Shown in pieces: positions 1 to 5,261 of a stretch of 5,261 nucleotides of DNA. Position 1 is the first letter of the stretch. The number at the start of each line of letters is the position of its first letter. Below the pieces are notes generated by a model that searched no databases, had not been told where the DNA came from, and saw only the letters and a list, made by a program, of their open reading frames with translations. The stretch lies in contig JAEYTN010000085.1 of the NCBI GenBank assembly GCA_023433985.1, positions 1 through 5,261 of the forward strand. The letters run 5' to 3'. This DNA is from Pseudomonadota bacterium. Its GTDB lineage: Bacteria > Pseudomonadota > Alphaproteobacteria > Rhizobiales > Devosiaceae. The translations under genes were made by a program, and so were the position numbers.

Positions 1-13
1 ATTTGAAAGGATC

Positions 14-18
14 AAGGG
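14..18 (+). promoter_or_regulatory. Ribosome binding site of the MFS transporter gene
   Basis: AAGGG lies 6 bases before the ATG at 25, and a second purine-rich stretch, AAGGA, lies at 7-11. The spacing supports ATG 25 as the start. No promoter can be judged because the window begins only 24 bases upstream. Confidence 0.5.
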
Positions 19-24
19 TCCCTG

Positions 25-1371
25 ATGTCCGTTTCGCCGAACTCCAGGCTCACCCTCGCCTGCATTCTGCTCACCATCTTCCTCGATATGCTCGGCTACG
101 GCATCGTCTTGCCGGTGCTGCCGACATTGATCGGCGACCTGACCGGAGGCAGCAACGCGCAGGCGGCTGTGCTCGGCGGCTACCTCGTCTTTTCCTACTC
201 GCTGATGCAGTTCCTGTTCGGCCCGGCGCTCGGCAACCTCAGCGACCGCTTCGGCCGCCGCCCGATCATCCTCGTGGCGCTTTGCGGGCTCACCATCGAC
301 TACACGATCATGGGATTTGCCCCCGATGTGGTCTGGCTCTTCATCGGCCACACCATTGCCGGCATTTCCGGCGCCTCGGTCGCCACCGCAACCGCCTATA
401 TCGCCGACATCACGCCCAAGGAGCAGCGGGCGCAGCGTTTCGGCCTCATCGGCGCGGCCATCGGGCTGGGCTTCATCGCCGGACCGGTCGTCGGCGGCTC
501 GCTCGGCTCGCTCGGGCCCCGCTGGCCGTTCTACGCCGCGGCGGCACTCGCCGCGAGTGCCCTGGTGCTGGGCTTCTTCGTCCTGCCCGAAAGCCTGCGC
601 AAGGACCGCCGCCGGCCGTTCCGCCTGCGCCGCGCCAACCCCTTCGGCGCGCTCTGGGCGCTGAGCAAGAACCCGGTGGTGCTCTGGCTGCTCGGCACGC
701 TGCTGTTGTTCACGCTGGCGAGCCAGGCCTTCCCCACGGCGTGGCCGTTCTTCACCATCGAAGTGCTAAGCTTCTCCTCGCTGCAGATCGGCATAGCGCT
801 CGGCGCCTTCGGCGTCGGCTTCGCGCTGAGCCAGGCCGTGTTGATCGGCCCGATCATCAAGCGGGCGGGCGAGTGGTTCACCGTGCTGATCGGCATGCTC
901 TGCGCCGCCGTCGCCTTCACCGGCACGGCGTTCATCCACTCCGAGGTGCCGCTCTACATCTTTCTGATCATCGGCTCGATGGCGGGCCTCGCCGGCCCGG
1001 CGATCAACTCATTGATGTCGCATCAGGTGGCCGACGATGCCCAGGGCGAGCTGCAGGGCGCCATCAACGCCACCAACTCGCTCGCAGCCATCCTCGGCCC
1101 CCTGCTCGCCACCCAGTTGTTCAACTATTTCAGCAAGGGCAGCGAAGGCAGTCCCGGCTACTTCCCCGGGGCCCCGTTCCTCGGCTCAGGCCTGCTGGTG
1201 CTGGTCGCCGCCGGCGTCTTCACCTACGCCGTCTGGCGCTTCGACCTCATGCGCCGCCCGCATGTCTCCAAGAAGGAGCACCAGCACGAGCTCGGCCAAC
1301 CCGGCCAGCAGGCGACCGCTCCCCACGACGAAGACGAAGACGAAACCCGCGGGCCCACCATCCACCACTAG
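25..1371 (+). CDS. MFS transporter, TetA/TCR-like drug:H+ antiporter (DHA1 type)
   Basis: This is a predicted inner-membrane secondary transporter of 448 residues that likely exports a drug or small metabolite in exchange for protons. The sequence shows about 12 hydrophobic segments in two halves. The first helix carries LDMLGYGIVLPVLP (20-33), as in TetA proteins. Motif A, GNLSDRFGRRP (70-80), lies in the loop between helices 2 and 3. The antiporter motif C, GAAIGLGFIAGPVVGG (143-158), is in helix 5. A basic central loop follows PES (188-190). In the second half, GELQGAINATNSLAAILGP (341-359) matches the TetA-type helix 10 region. The C-terminus has an extra hydrophilic tail (about 409-448) with six histidines and DEDEDE at 435-440, making the protein somewhat longer than the roughly 400 residues of classic TetA. 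The family is clear, but the substrate cannot be read from sequence and tetracycline resistance is not implied. The gene converges on gnd and is probably unrelated to it. Confidence 0.93.
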   Translation: MSVSPNSRLTLACILLTIFLDMLGYGIVLPVLPTLIGDLTGGSNAQAAVLGGYLVFSYSLMQFLFGPALGNLSDRFGRRPIILVALCGLTIDYTIMGFAPDVVWLFIGHTIAGISGASVATATAYIADITPKEQRAQRFGLIGAAIGLGFIAGPVVGGSLGSLGPRWPFYAAAALAASALVLGFFVLPESLRKDRRRPFRLRRANPFGALWALSKNPVVLWLLGTLLLFTLASQAFPTAWPFFTIEVLSFSSLQIGIALGAFGVGFALSQAVLIGPIIKRAGEWFTVLIGMLCAAVAFTGTAFIHSEVPLYIFLIIGSMAGLAGPAINSLMSHQVADDAQGELQGAINATNSLAAILGPLLATQLFNYFSKGSEGSPGYFPGAPFLGSGLLVLVAAGVFTYAVWRFDLMRRPHVSKKEHQHELGQPGQQATAPHDEDEDETRGPTIHH

Positions 1372-1397
1372 GCGTCGGGTCGCGCCGAGGGAATGGA

Positions 1398-1415
1398 TCC
1401 CGGCCCTCGCTGGGA
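1398..1415. repeat. Imperfect inverted repeat in the gap between the MFS gene and gnd
   Basis: TCCCGGC (1398-1404) and GCTGGGA (1409-1415) can form a 7-pair stem with one G-U pair around the loop CCTC. The surrounding wording (GGATCCCGGC...) resembles short dispersed intergenic palindromes common in alphaproteobacterial genomes. Only one copy is visible here, so membership of a repeat family is an inference. Confidence 0.3.
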
Positions 1416-1429
1416 CCCGCCTTGTGTGA

Positions 1430-1447
1430 ACGGGGCCGTAGCCCCGT
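1430..1447. terminator. Candidate bidirectional hairpin between convergent MFS gene and gnd
   Basis: ACGGGGC (1430-1436) and GCCCCGT (1441-1447) form a perfect 7-pair GC-rich stem with the 4-base loop CGTA. It begins 6 bases beyond the gnd stop and 58 bases after the MFS stop, where a shared terminator would be expected. There is no real T-run on either side, so it is not a classical intrinsic terminator. It could be a weak terminator or an RNA 3'-end stabiliser. Confidence 0.4.
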
Positions 1448-1453
1448 CCAATG

Positions 1454-2872
1454 TTACTTCCCCAGCGTCGACGGCCAGGTCCCGTGCTGCTCGCCTTCGC
1501 GGTCGGTGAGGATGAACCCATGCGCCCCGAAGAAGTCGCGCTGCCCCTGCGTGAGGTTCGCGGTGCCCTGCGCCTGCCGGTAGCTGTCGAAATAAGCGAG
1601 CGATGCGCTCAGGCAGATCAGCGGAAACTCCCCGAGTGCCGCCGCCGCAACGACCTTGCGCAACGACTTGTTGGCCGTCTTCATGATCGCGACGAAGTCC
1701 GGCACCATCAGCAGGTTCACCGCCTCGCCCTTCGCGTAGGCCGCCGACATCTGGTCGAGGAAGCGCGAGCGGATAATGCAGCCGGCGCGCCAGATCTTGG
1801 CGATGGTGGCGAGCGGCAGGTTCCAGCCGAACTCCTCTGAGGCCTTCGACAGCACCGCAAAGCCCTGCGCGTAGGAGACGATCTTGCCCGCCAGCAGCGC
1901 CTGCTCGAGATCGGCGAGCGATACGTCCGCCTTGCCTGCCGCCGGCTTGCCGTAAACGGCTTCCGCCTTCACGCGTTCGTCCTTGCGCGACGAGATGGAT
2001 CGAGCCGCCACCGCGCCCTCGATCGCCGTCGCCGGCACCGCGAGCTGCTGCCCGGCAATGGCCGACCACGTGCCGGTGCCCTTCTGGCCCGCCTTGTCGA
2101 GAATGAGGTTCACCAGCGGCTGACCGGTCTTGGGCTCGATGGCCTCCAGCACGTGCCCGGTGATCTCGATCAGGTATGAGTTGAGCTGGCCCTTGTCCCA
2201 ATCCTGGAACACCTTGGCCGCCGCGGCTGGGTCCATGCCCAGCCCGTCGCGCATCACCCCGTACACCTCGGCAATCATCTGCATGTCGCCATATTCGATG
2301 CCGTTGTGGATCATCTTCACGAAGTGGCCCGCGCCGCCTTCGCCGAGATAGGCGCAGCATGGCTCGCCGTTGAATTTGGCCGAGATCGCCTCGAGGATGG
2401 GCTGGGCGTTCTTCCACTGCTCTTCCGGTCCGCCTACCATGATGGAAGGGCCGTGCCGCGCGCCCTCCTCGCCGCCGGACACGCCGATGCCGAGGAAGCC
2501 GATGCCCTTGTCGCGCAGGTATTCGAAGCGGCGCTGGCTGTCGGTGTAGAGCGAGTTGCCGCATTCGAGGATCGCGTCGCCCTTCTCAAGGTGCGGCAGC
2601 AGCTGCTCGATCATCTCGTCGACGGGCTTGCCCGCCTTCACCATGATGATGATCGAACGCGGCCGCTTGACGGACTGGATGAACTGTACGAGATCGGCCT
2701 CGGGCACGACCTTGCCGTCGAGCCCCTGCTCCTTGGCCATGCCGACGAACTCGTCGATGCGCGACGCCGTCCGGTTGTGCACGGCGATGGTATAGCCCTT
2801 CTCGGCGATGTTCAGCGCCAGGTTGGAGCCCATCACCGCAAGGCCGATCAGCCCGATGTCGGCAGACGCCAT
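1454..2872 (-). CDS. gnd: 6-phosphogluconate dehydrogenase, NADP+-dependent, decarboxylating
   Basis: This cytosolic enzyme of the oxidative pentose phosphate pathway converts 6-phosphogluconate and NADP+ to ribulose 5-phosphate, CO2 and NADPH. The product is 472 residues, matching the long homodimeric class (about 470). The N-terminal Rossmann domain begins GLIGLAVMGSNLA (7-19), and HNRT (32-35) after the second strand is the usual NADP-selecting motif. VSGGEEGAR is at 131-139. The catalytic pair lies in KMIHNGIEYGDMQ (K186, E193). The family signature ILDKAGQKGTGTW is at 257-269. The substrate-binding C-terminus QRDFFGAH supplies R445 and H451 from the partner subunit. One oddity is ECGNS at 103-107, where most homologues read DGGNS or DGGNT. 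Two ATGs stand in tandem (2875 and 2872); GGAG at 2879-2882 is 6 bases from the second, so I chose 2872. The frame runs on to 3010, but that extension has no family similarity. The gene is divergent from the gluconate dehydrogenase/gluconokinase pair, which feeds its substrate. Confidence 0.97.
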   Translation of the reverse strand: MASADIGLIGLAVMGSNLALNIAEKGYTIAVHNRTASRIDEFVGMAKEQGLDGKVVPEADLVQFIQSVKRPRSIIIMVKAGKPVDEMIEQLLPHLEKGDAILECGNSLYTDSQRRFEYLRDKGIGFLGIGVSGGEEGARHGPSIMVGGPEEQWKNAQPILEAISAKFNGEPCCAYLGEGGAGHFVKMIHNGIEYGDMQMIAEVYGVMRDGLGMDPAAAAKVFQDWDKGQLNSYLIEITGHVLEAIEPKTGQPLVNLILDKAGQKGTGTWSAIAGQQLAVPATAIEGAVAARSISSRKDERVKAEAVYGKPAAGKADVSLADLEQALLAGKIVSYAQGFAVLSKASEEFGWNLPLATIAKIWRAGCIIRSRFLDQMSAAYAKGEAVNLLMVPDFVAIMKTANKSLRKVVAAAALGEFPLICLSASLAYFDSYRQAQGTANLTQGQRDFFGAHGFILTDREGEQHGTWPSTLGK

Positions 2873-2878
2873 CATTTT

Positions 2879-2882
2879 CTCC
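2879..2882 (-). promoter_or_regulatory. Ribosome binding site of gnd
   Basis: Read on the minus strand this is GGAG, 3 bases before ATG 2875 and 6 bases before ATG 2872. The spacing favours the second ATG and rules against the much longer reading to 3010. Confidence 0.55.
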
Positions 2883-2968
2883 GTCGAAGTGTATTGGCTT
2901 TTCTTGCGCGGCTTTTTGGCACGGGCCACTGCCGAATGCCACCCCCCGGCAGCCCTACCAAAGCGGCA

Positions 2969-2997
2969 TTGAAAGCGCTTTCCGGACTTACCATGCA
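2969..2997 (+). promoter_or_regulatory. Weak candidate promoter for the dehydrogenase-gntK operon
   Basis: TTGAAA (2969-2974) agrees with the sigma-70 -35 consensus at 4 of 6 positions (TTG and the final A). After 17 bases comes CATGCA (2992-2997), a poor -10 match. A start near 3004 would leave a leader of about 57 bases before TTG 3061. The -35 overlaps the palindrome, so a bound repressor would block it. Support is weak. Confidence 0.22.
2971..2982. promoter_or_regulatory. Perfect palindrome, candidate LacI-family operator in the divergent gnd / gluconate operon region
   Basis: GAAAGCGCTTTC is a perfect 12-base inverted repeat with a central CG, the hallmark of LacI/GalR-family operators, and it resembles the AAGCG core of catabolite-repression sites. 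It sits in the only intergenic region between two diverging units, about 100 bases upstream of gnd and 78 bases upstream of the dehydrogenase start, so one site could act on both. It overlaps a possible -35 element (TTGAAA, 2969-2974). The palindrome is seen directly; binding by a sugar-acid-responsive LacI-type repressor is inference, and no regulator gene is present in the window. Confidence 0.5.
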
Positions 2998-3043
2998 TGG
3001 CGCCATCCACTAGTGTCGCCGGCTCAGGCCCGGCATCGTCCTT

Positions 3044-3051
3044 GGGAGGGG
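3044..3051 (+). promoter_or_regulatory. Shine-Dalgarno sequence that decides the dehydrogenase start
   Basis: GGGAGGGG contains GGAGG (3045-3049), 11 bases before TTG 3061 and 26 bases before ATG 3076. A second weaker site, AAGGA (3055-3059), is too close to the TTG and too far from the ATG. The spacing therefore favours the TTG start. Confidence 0.45.
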
Positions 3052-3060
3052 AATAAGGAC

Positions 3061-3831
3061 TTGGAATCGCTTTCGATGTTTTCGCTCGCCGGCAAGCGGG
3101 CGTTGATCACCGGCTCGAGCCGCGGCATCGGCTTCGGCATCGCCGGGGCGCTGGCAGGTGCCGGCGCCGACGTGATCCTCAACGGCCGTGACCAGGAAGC
3201 ACTCGGCGCCGCCGCCGCGAAGCTCGCCGAAAGCGGCGTCCGCACCCGCGGCCTCGCCTTCGACGTCACCTCCGAGGAAAGCGTCGACGACGCGATCGCC
3301 TACGCCGAAACCGAAATCGGCCCCATCGACATCCTCGTCAACAATGCCGGCATGCAGCACCGCGCCTCGCTCGAGACCTGGCCGCTCGAGAAGTTCGAGC
3401 AGGTGATGAGCACCAACCTCACCTCCGCCTTCCTCGTGAGCCGGGCGGTTGTACGCGGCATGATCAATCGCGGCTCGGGCAAGATCATCAATATCTGCTC
3501 GGTGCTCTCGAACTTCGCCCGCAGCTCGGTGGCGCCCTATTCCGCGTCGAAGGCGGCGCTCGCCAACCTCACCCGCGGCATGGCGGTGGATTGGGCGAGG
3601 CACGGCATCAACGTCAACGGCATCGCCCCCGGCTACATCGCCACCGAACTCAACGAGGCGCTCCTCAAGAACGAGGAGTTCAATAGCTGGATCGAAAAAC
3701 GCACCCCGATGGGCCGCTGGGGCAAGCCCGATGAACTGGGCGGGGCCGCGGTCTTCCTCGCCTCCGACGCCGCAACCTTCGTGAACGGACACATCCTCTA
3801 TGTCGACGGCGCCTTCACAGCTACCGTTTGA
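3061..3831 (+). CDS. idnO: Short-chain dehydrogenase/reductase, gluconate 5-dehydrogenase-like
   Basis: This is a cytosolic SDR oxidoreductase that probably interconverts 5-keto-D-gluconate and D-gluconate with NAD(P)H. It has 256 residues from the TTG start, the usual length of classical SDRs. The cofactor motif TGSSRGIG spans 17-24. NGRD (41-44) after the second strand has an arginine that favours NADP(H). NNAG is at 94-97, and the catalytic triad is S147, Y160 and K164 (YSASK). NGIAPGY after the active site, the early FSLAGK and the NICS before the catalytic region are very like E. coli IdnO and Gluconobacter Gno. Start choice is uncertain: TTG 3061 has the only well-spaced Shine-Dalgarno, while ATG 3076 would give 251 residues and still keep the whole fold. 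The gene overlaps gntK by 32 bases, and this partnership with gluconokinase is the best argument for a gluconate substrate. Other sugar-acid dehydrogenases of the same family cannot be excluded. Confidence 0.88.
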   Translation: MESLSMFSLAGKRALITGSSRGIGFGIAGALAGAGADVILNGRDQEALGAAAAKLAESGVRTRGLAFDVTSEESVDDAIAYAETEIGPIDILVNNAGMQHRASLETWPLEKFEQVMSTNLTSAFLVSRAVVRGMINRGSGKIINICSVLSNFARSSVAPYSASKAALANLTRGMAVDWARHGINVNGIAPGYIATELNEALLKNEEFNSWIEKRTPMGRWGKPDELGGAAVFLASDAATFVNGHILYVDGAFTATV

Positions 3832-4360
3832 GGGCGCCCGCATCATCATTGCGATGGGCGTCGCCTCCTCGGGCAAATCCGCTACCGGCGCGGCCCTCGC
3901 CCGCCGCCTCCATGCCCCGTTCCTCGATGGCGACGGCTACCACCCGCCCGCCAACAAGGAGAAGATGCGCGCCGGCATCCCGCTGACGGACGAGGACCGC
4001 TGGCCATGGCTCGACACCCTGGCCGGCGCCCTTCGCGAAGCCGCCGACCAGAAGGGCGTCGCCGTGGGCGCCTGCTCCGCGCTCAAGCGCGCCTACCGCG
4101 ATTTCCTCACCGAGAAGGCTGGCGAGCCGATCCTCTTCGTCTTCCTCGACGGCGACATCGAGGTGATCCGCAAGCGCATCGAAGCCCGCCGCCACGAGTT
4201 CATGAACCCAAAACTCCTCGACAGCCAGTTCGCCACCCTCGAGCCCCCGGCCGCGGACGAGAATGTGCTCCGTGTCGATGTGGAAGACCCGGTCGAGACG
4301 ATCGCCACCAAGGTCGCCAAGCAACTGACCCACTTGAAGGTCTTCAAGCGCGGACAGTAG
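3800..4360 (+). CDS. gntK: Gluconokinase
   Basis: This kinase phosphorylates D-gluconate with ATP to give 6-phosphogluconate, the substrate of the divergent gnd product. The protein has 186 residues, close to the roughly 175 of E. coli GntK. The P-loop GVASSGKS is at 20-27 (K26). DGDGYHPPANKEKM (43-56), the gluconate-binding region of the family, follows, then LTDEDRWPWL (62-71) and CSALKRAYRD (92-101). The LDGD segment (116-119) and the lid arginines in RKRIEARRHEF (124-134) follow, and QFATLEPP (143-150) is a conserved stretch. ATG 3800 is chosen because the next in-frame ATG (3854) would remove the first strand, RIIIAM, before the P-loop. That start lies inside the dehydrogenase gene, 32 bases before its end, with no strong Shine-Dalgarno, so translation is probably coupled. 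The gene ends 17 bases from the convergent ogt stop. Confidence 0.95.
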   Translation: MSTAPSQLPFEGARIIIAMGVASSGKSATGAALARRLHAPFLDGDGYHPPANKEKMRAGIPLTDEDRWPWLDTLAGALREAADQKGVAVGACSALKRAYRDFLTEKAGEPILFVFLDGDIEVIRKRIEARRHEFMNPKLLDSQFATLEPPAADENVLRVDVEDPVETIATKVAKQLTHLKVFKRGQ

Positions 4361-4362
4361 GC

Positions 4363-4376
4363 GGCGCTGCAGCGCC
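4363..4376. terminator. Palindrome between convergent gntK and ogt, possible weak terminator
   Basis: GGCGCTGCAGCGCC is a perfect 14-base palindrome that as RNA gives a 5-pair GC stem with loop UGCA. It fills the 17-base gap between the two stop codons. No T-run follows on either strand, so terminator function is uncertain. Confidence 0.3.
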
Positions 4377-4377
4377 C

Positions 4378-4902
4378 TCAGAACCCGAACGAAAACTGCC
4401 CTGTCGGGCTGGCCGCGCGTTCCAGCGCCAGCATCTCCATCTTCGCGCGAACTCCGCCCGGCGAGGAGAACCCGCCGGTCCGTCCATCCGCCGCCAGCAC
4501 CCGGTGGCACGGCACGATCAGCGGAATCGGATTCTGCCCCATCGCCGTCCCCACCGTTCGCGACATGGCCACGTCGCCGAGCCAGCGCGCGATCGCCCCG
4601 TAGGTCGTCGTCTCGCCCCAGCCAAGCCCGCGAATGTGCTCGTAAATCCGGCGGTTCAGCTCCGGTACCGCGCTCAGGTCCAGCCCAACATCCCCGAAAC
4701 CATCCTCCGCCCCCTTGGCGTAGGCGACGATCCGCGCCACCAGTTCGCCCTGCCCCGCGTTGTCCTCCACTCCGCCCTTCTCCGCGAGCCGCTCCCGCAC
4801 CCGCCCGGCCGTCTCGCCCGGCAGCAGCACGCGCGAGATTCCGCCCTCGGTCCACCCGATGGCCATCGCCCCCAGCGCCGTCTCGAACACCCGAAATCTC
4901 AT
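4378..4902 (-). CDS. ogt: Methylated-DNA--[protein]-cysteine S-methyltransferase (O6-alkylguanine repair)
   Basis: This suicide DNA-repair protein transfers the alkyl group from O6-alkylguanine (and O4-alkylthymine) to its own cysteine. It has 174 residues, the normal size of Ogt-type proteins. A degenerate N-terminal ribonuclease-like domain (about 1-75) precedes the conserved C-terminal DNA-binding domain. In the latter, Y101 in TTYGAIAR and R115 in SRTVGTAMGQNP correspond to the base-flipping tyrosine and arginine finger, N124 is the conserved asparagine, and the active site is IVPCHRV with C132. A GGFSSPGG loop (143-150) and E161 complete the family pattern. No Ada-type zinc cysteines or AraC-like domain are present, so this is not an Ada fusion. 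ATG 4902 begins where family similarity begins (MRFRVFETALG); the frame is open further up to 5001, but that part would read through the tig terminator. Only a distant GGAGG (4917-4921) precedes the start. Confidence 0.94.
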   Translation of the reverse strand: MRFRVFETALGAMAIGWTEGGISRVLLPGETAGRVRERLAEKGGVEDNAGQGELVARIVAYAKGAEDGFGDVGLDLSAVPELNRRIYEHIRGLGWGETTTYGAIARWLGDVAMSRTVGTAMGQNPIPLIVPCHRVLAADGRTGGFSSPGGVRAKMEMLALERAASPTGQFSFGF

Positions 4903-4908
4903 GCGCCA

Positions 4909-4936
4909 AGGATAGGCCTCCGGCACGGCCCCGCAA
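4909..4936 (-). promoter_or_regulatory. Candidate ogt promoter giving a very short or absent leader
   Basis: On the minus strand TTGCGG (4931-4936), a 16-base spacer and TATCCT (4909-4914) resemble -35 and -10 boxes (3 of 6 and 4 of 6 matches). The -10 box ends 6 bases before the ATG, so transcription would begin at or next to the start codon. An independent promoter is expected because a strong terminator lies just upstream. The match is modest. Confidence 0.3.
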
Positions 4937-4954
4937 ACCCGCTTTCCACCGCAT

Positions 4955-4982
4955 AACAAAAGGCCGCCCCGAAGGGCGGCCT
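4955..4982 (-). terminator. Rho-independent terminator of tig
   Basis: Read on the minus strand, AGGCCGCCC and GGGCGGCCT (4974-4982 and 4961-4969) form a perfect 9-pair stem closed by a UUCG tetraloop with a C-G closing pair, an exceptionally stable loop. The stem runs into TTTT, then GTT. It begins 22 bases after the tig stop codon. Read on the plus strand the stem also forms, but no T-run follows, so it works mainly for tig. Confidence 0.88.
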
Positions 4983-5004
4983 CAAACTCGGGAACTGCCA
5001 CCGC

Positions 5005-5261
5005 TTAGTGGTGGTGCTCCTCCGGAACCTCGTCCTCGTCCGAAGCGATGATCTTGCTGAGCTCGGCGCGGGTCATCGGCTTCTCGGTCTGCGTCGCGAG
5101 CTCGCCGATGAAGTCGACCACCTTGTTCTCGAACACCGGAGCGCGCAGCGCCGCCAGCGCCTGCGGGTTCTTGCGGTAGTAGTCGTAAACCTGCTGCTCC
5201 TGGCCCGGGAAGCGGCGGACCTCGGCGATCAGCGCCTGCTGGTGCTCTTCCTCGGTCACTT
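5005..5261 (-). CDS. tig: Trigger factor, C-terminal fragment (gene continues past the right edge)
   Basis: These are the last 85 or so codons of the ribosome-associated chaperone and peptidyl-prolyl isomerase that meets nascent chains at the tunnel exit. The part seen belongs to the helical C-terminal chaperone domain. Its segment FPGQEQQVYDYYRKNPQ, followed by LRAPVFENKVVDFI, is the conserved end of that domain. After it comes a short acidic tail, DEDEVPEEHHH. The frame stays open to the edge, and the codon at 5257-5259 is GTG (valine inside the protein), so no start is present here. The ribosome-binding and isomerase domains lie outside the window. The gene ends in a strong terminator, so it is the last of its transcript. 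Confidence 0.88.
   Translation of the reverse strand, partial: VTEEEHQQALIAEVRRFPGQEQQVYDYYRKNPQALAALRAPVFENKVVDFIGELATQTEKPMTRAELSKIIASDEDEVPEEHHH

Noticed and set aside
3..1583. Long + strand open frame (526 codons) over the MFS gene
   Set aside because: It is a high-GC shadow: the protein is arginine- and proline-rich with no family motifs, while the other frame is a clear 12-helix transporter.
1368..2564. Long minus-strand open frame inside gnd
   Set aside because: It is out of frame with gnd, which has every catalytic motif. The translation is low-complexity Arg/Gly/Ala.
2896..2916. Direct repeat of GGCTTTT (2896-2902 and 2910-2916)
   Set aside because: It is too short and could be chance. 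No symmetry or promoter relation was seen.
2873..3010. N-terminal extension of gnd by 46 residues
   Set aside because: Homologues begin at the Rossmann strand just after M47. The extension would also cover the palindrome and intergenic control region.
3010..3876. Minus-strand open frame antisense to the dehydrogenase
   Set aside because: It is a shadow of the SDR codons with no recognisable domain.
3821..4954. Minus-strand open frame covering gntK and ogt
   Set aside because: It is antisense to gntK and out of frame with ogt. The sequence is compositionally biased and no motifs are seen.
1..5261. CRISPR arrays, insertion sequences, prophage genes, tRNA or toxin-antitoxin genes
   Set aside because: No regularly spaced repeats, transposase motifs, tRNA-like folds or small paired genes were found, and base composition is even across the window.

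Overview
The window is a stretch of high-GC bacterial chromosome with tightly packed genes. The gene content, the style of the trigger-factor C-terminus and the strong GC bias at third codon positions suggest an alphaproteobacterium, probably of the Hyphomicrobiales (Devosia or a relative is a guess). There are no mobile elements, CRISPR arrays, or tRNA or rRNA genes.

Left part (1-1453): a complete TetA-like drug/H+ antiporter of the major facilitator superfamily (25-1371, +), followed by an 80-base gap with two small inverted repeats. The gap faces the 3' end of the next gene, which runs the other way.

Middle (1454-4360): a gluconate-to-pentose-phosphate module. A decarboxylating 6-phosphogluconate dehydrogenase (gnd, 1454-2872, -) is transcribed away from a two-gene unit made of a short-chain dehydrogenase resembling gluconate 5-dehydrogenase (3061-3831, +) and gluconokinase (gntK, 3800-4360, +). 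The last two genes overlap by 32 bases. As a pathway, 5-ketogluconate would be reduced to gluconate, phosphorylated to 6-phosphogluconate, then oxidatively decarboxylated to ribulose 5-phosphate. The divergent intergenic region carries a perfect 12-base palindrome (GAAAGCGCTTTC) with a central CG, typical of LacI-family operators. This is the most interesting regulatory lead here.

Right part (4361-5261): an O6-alkylguanine-DNA alkyltransferase (ogt, 4378-4902, -) convergent with gntK, then a strong intrinsic terminator with a UUCG tetraloop (4955-4982), then the 3' end of trigger factor (tig, 5005 to beyond the right edge, -).

Most of the region is ordinary housekeeping and catabolic sequence. 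I see no convincing evidence of a new biological system. The findings listed are mainly regulatory and architectural details.
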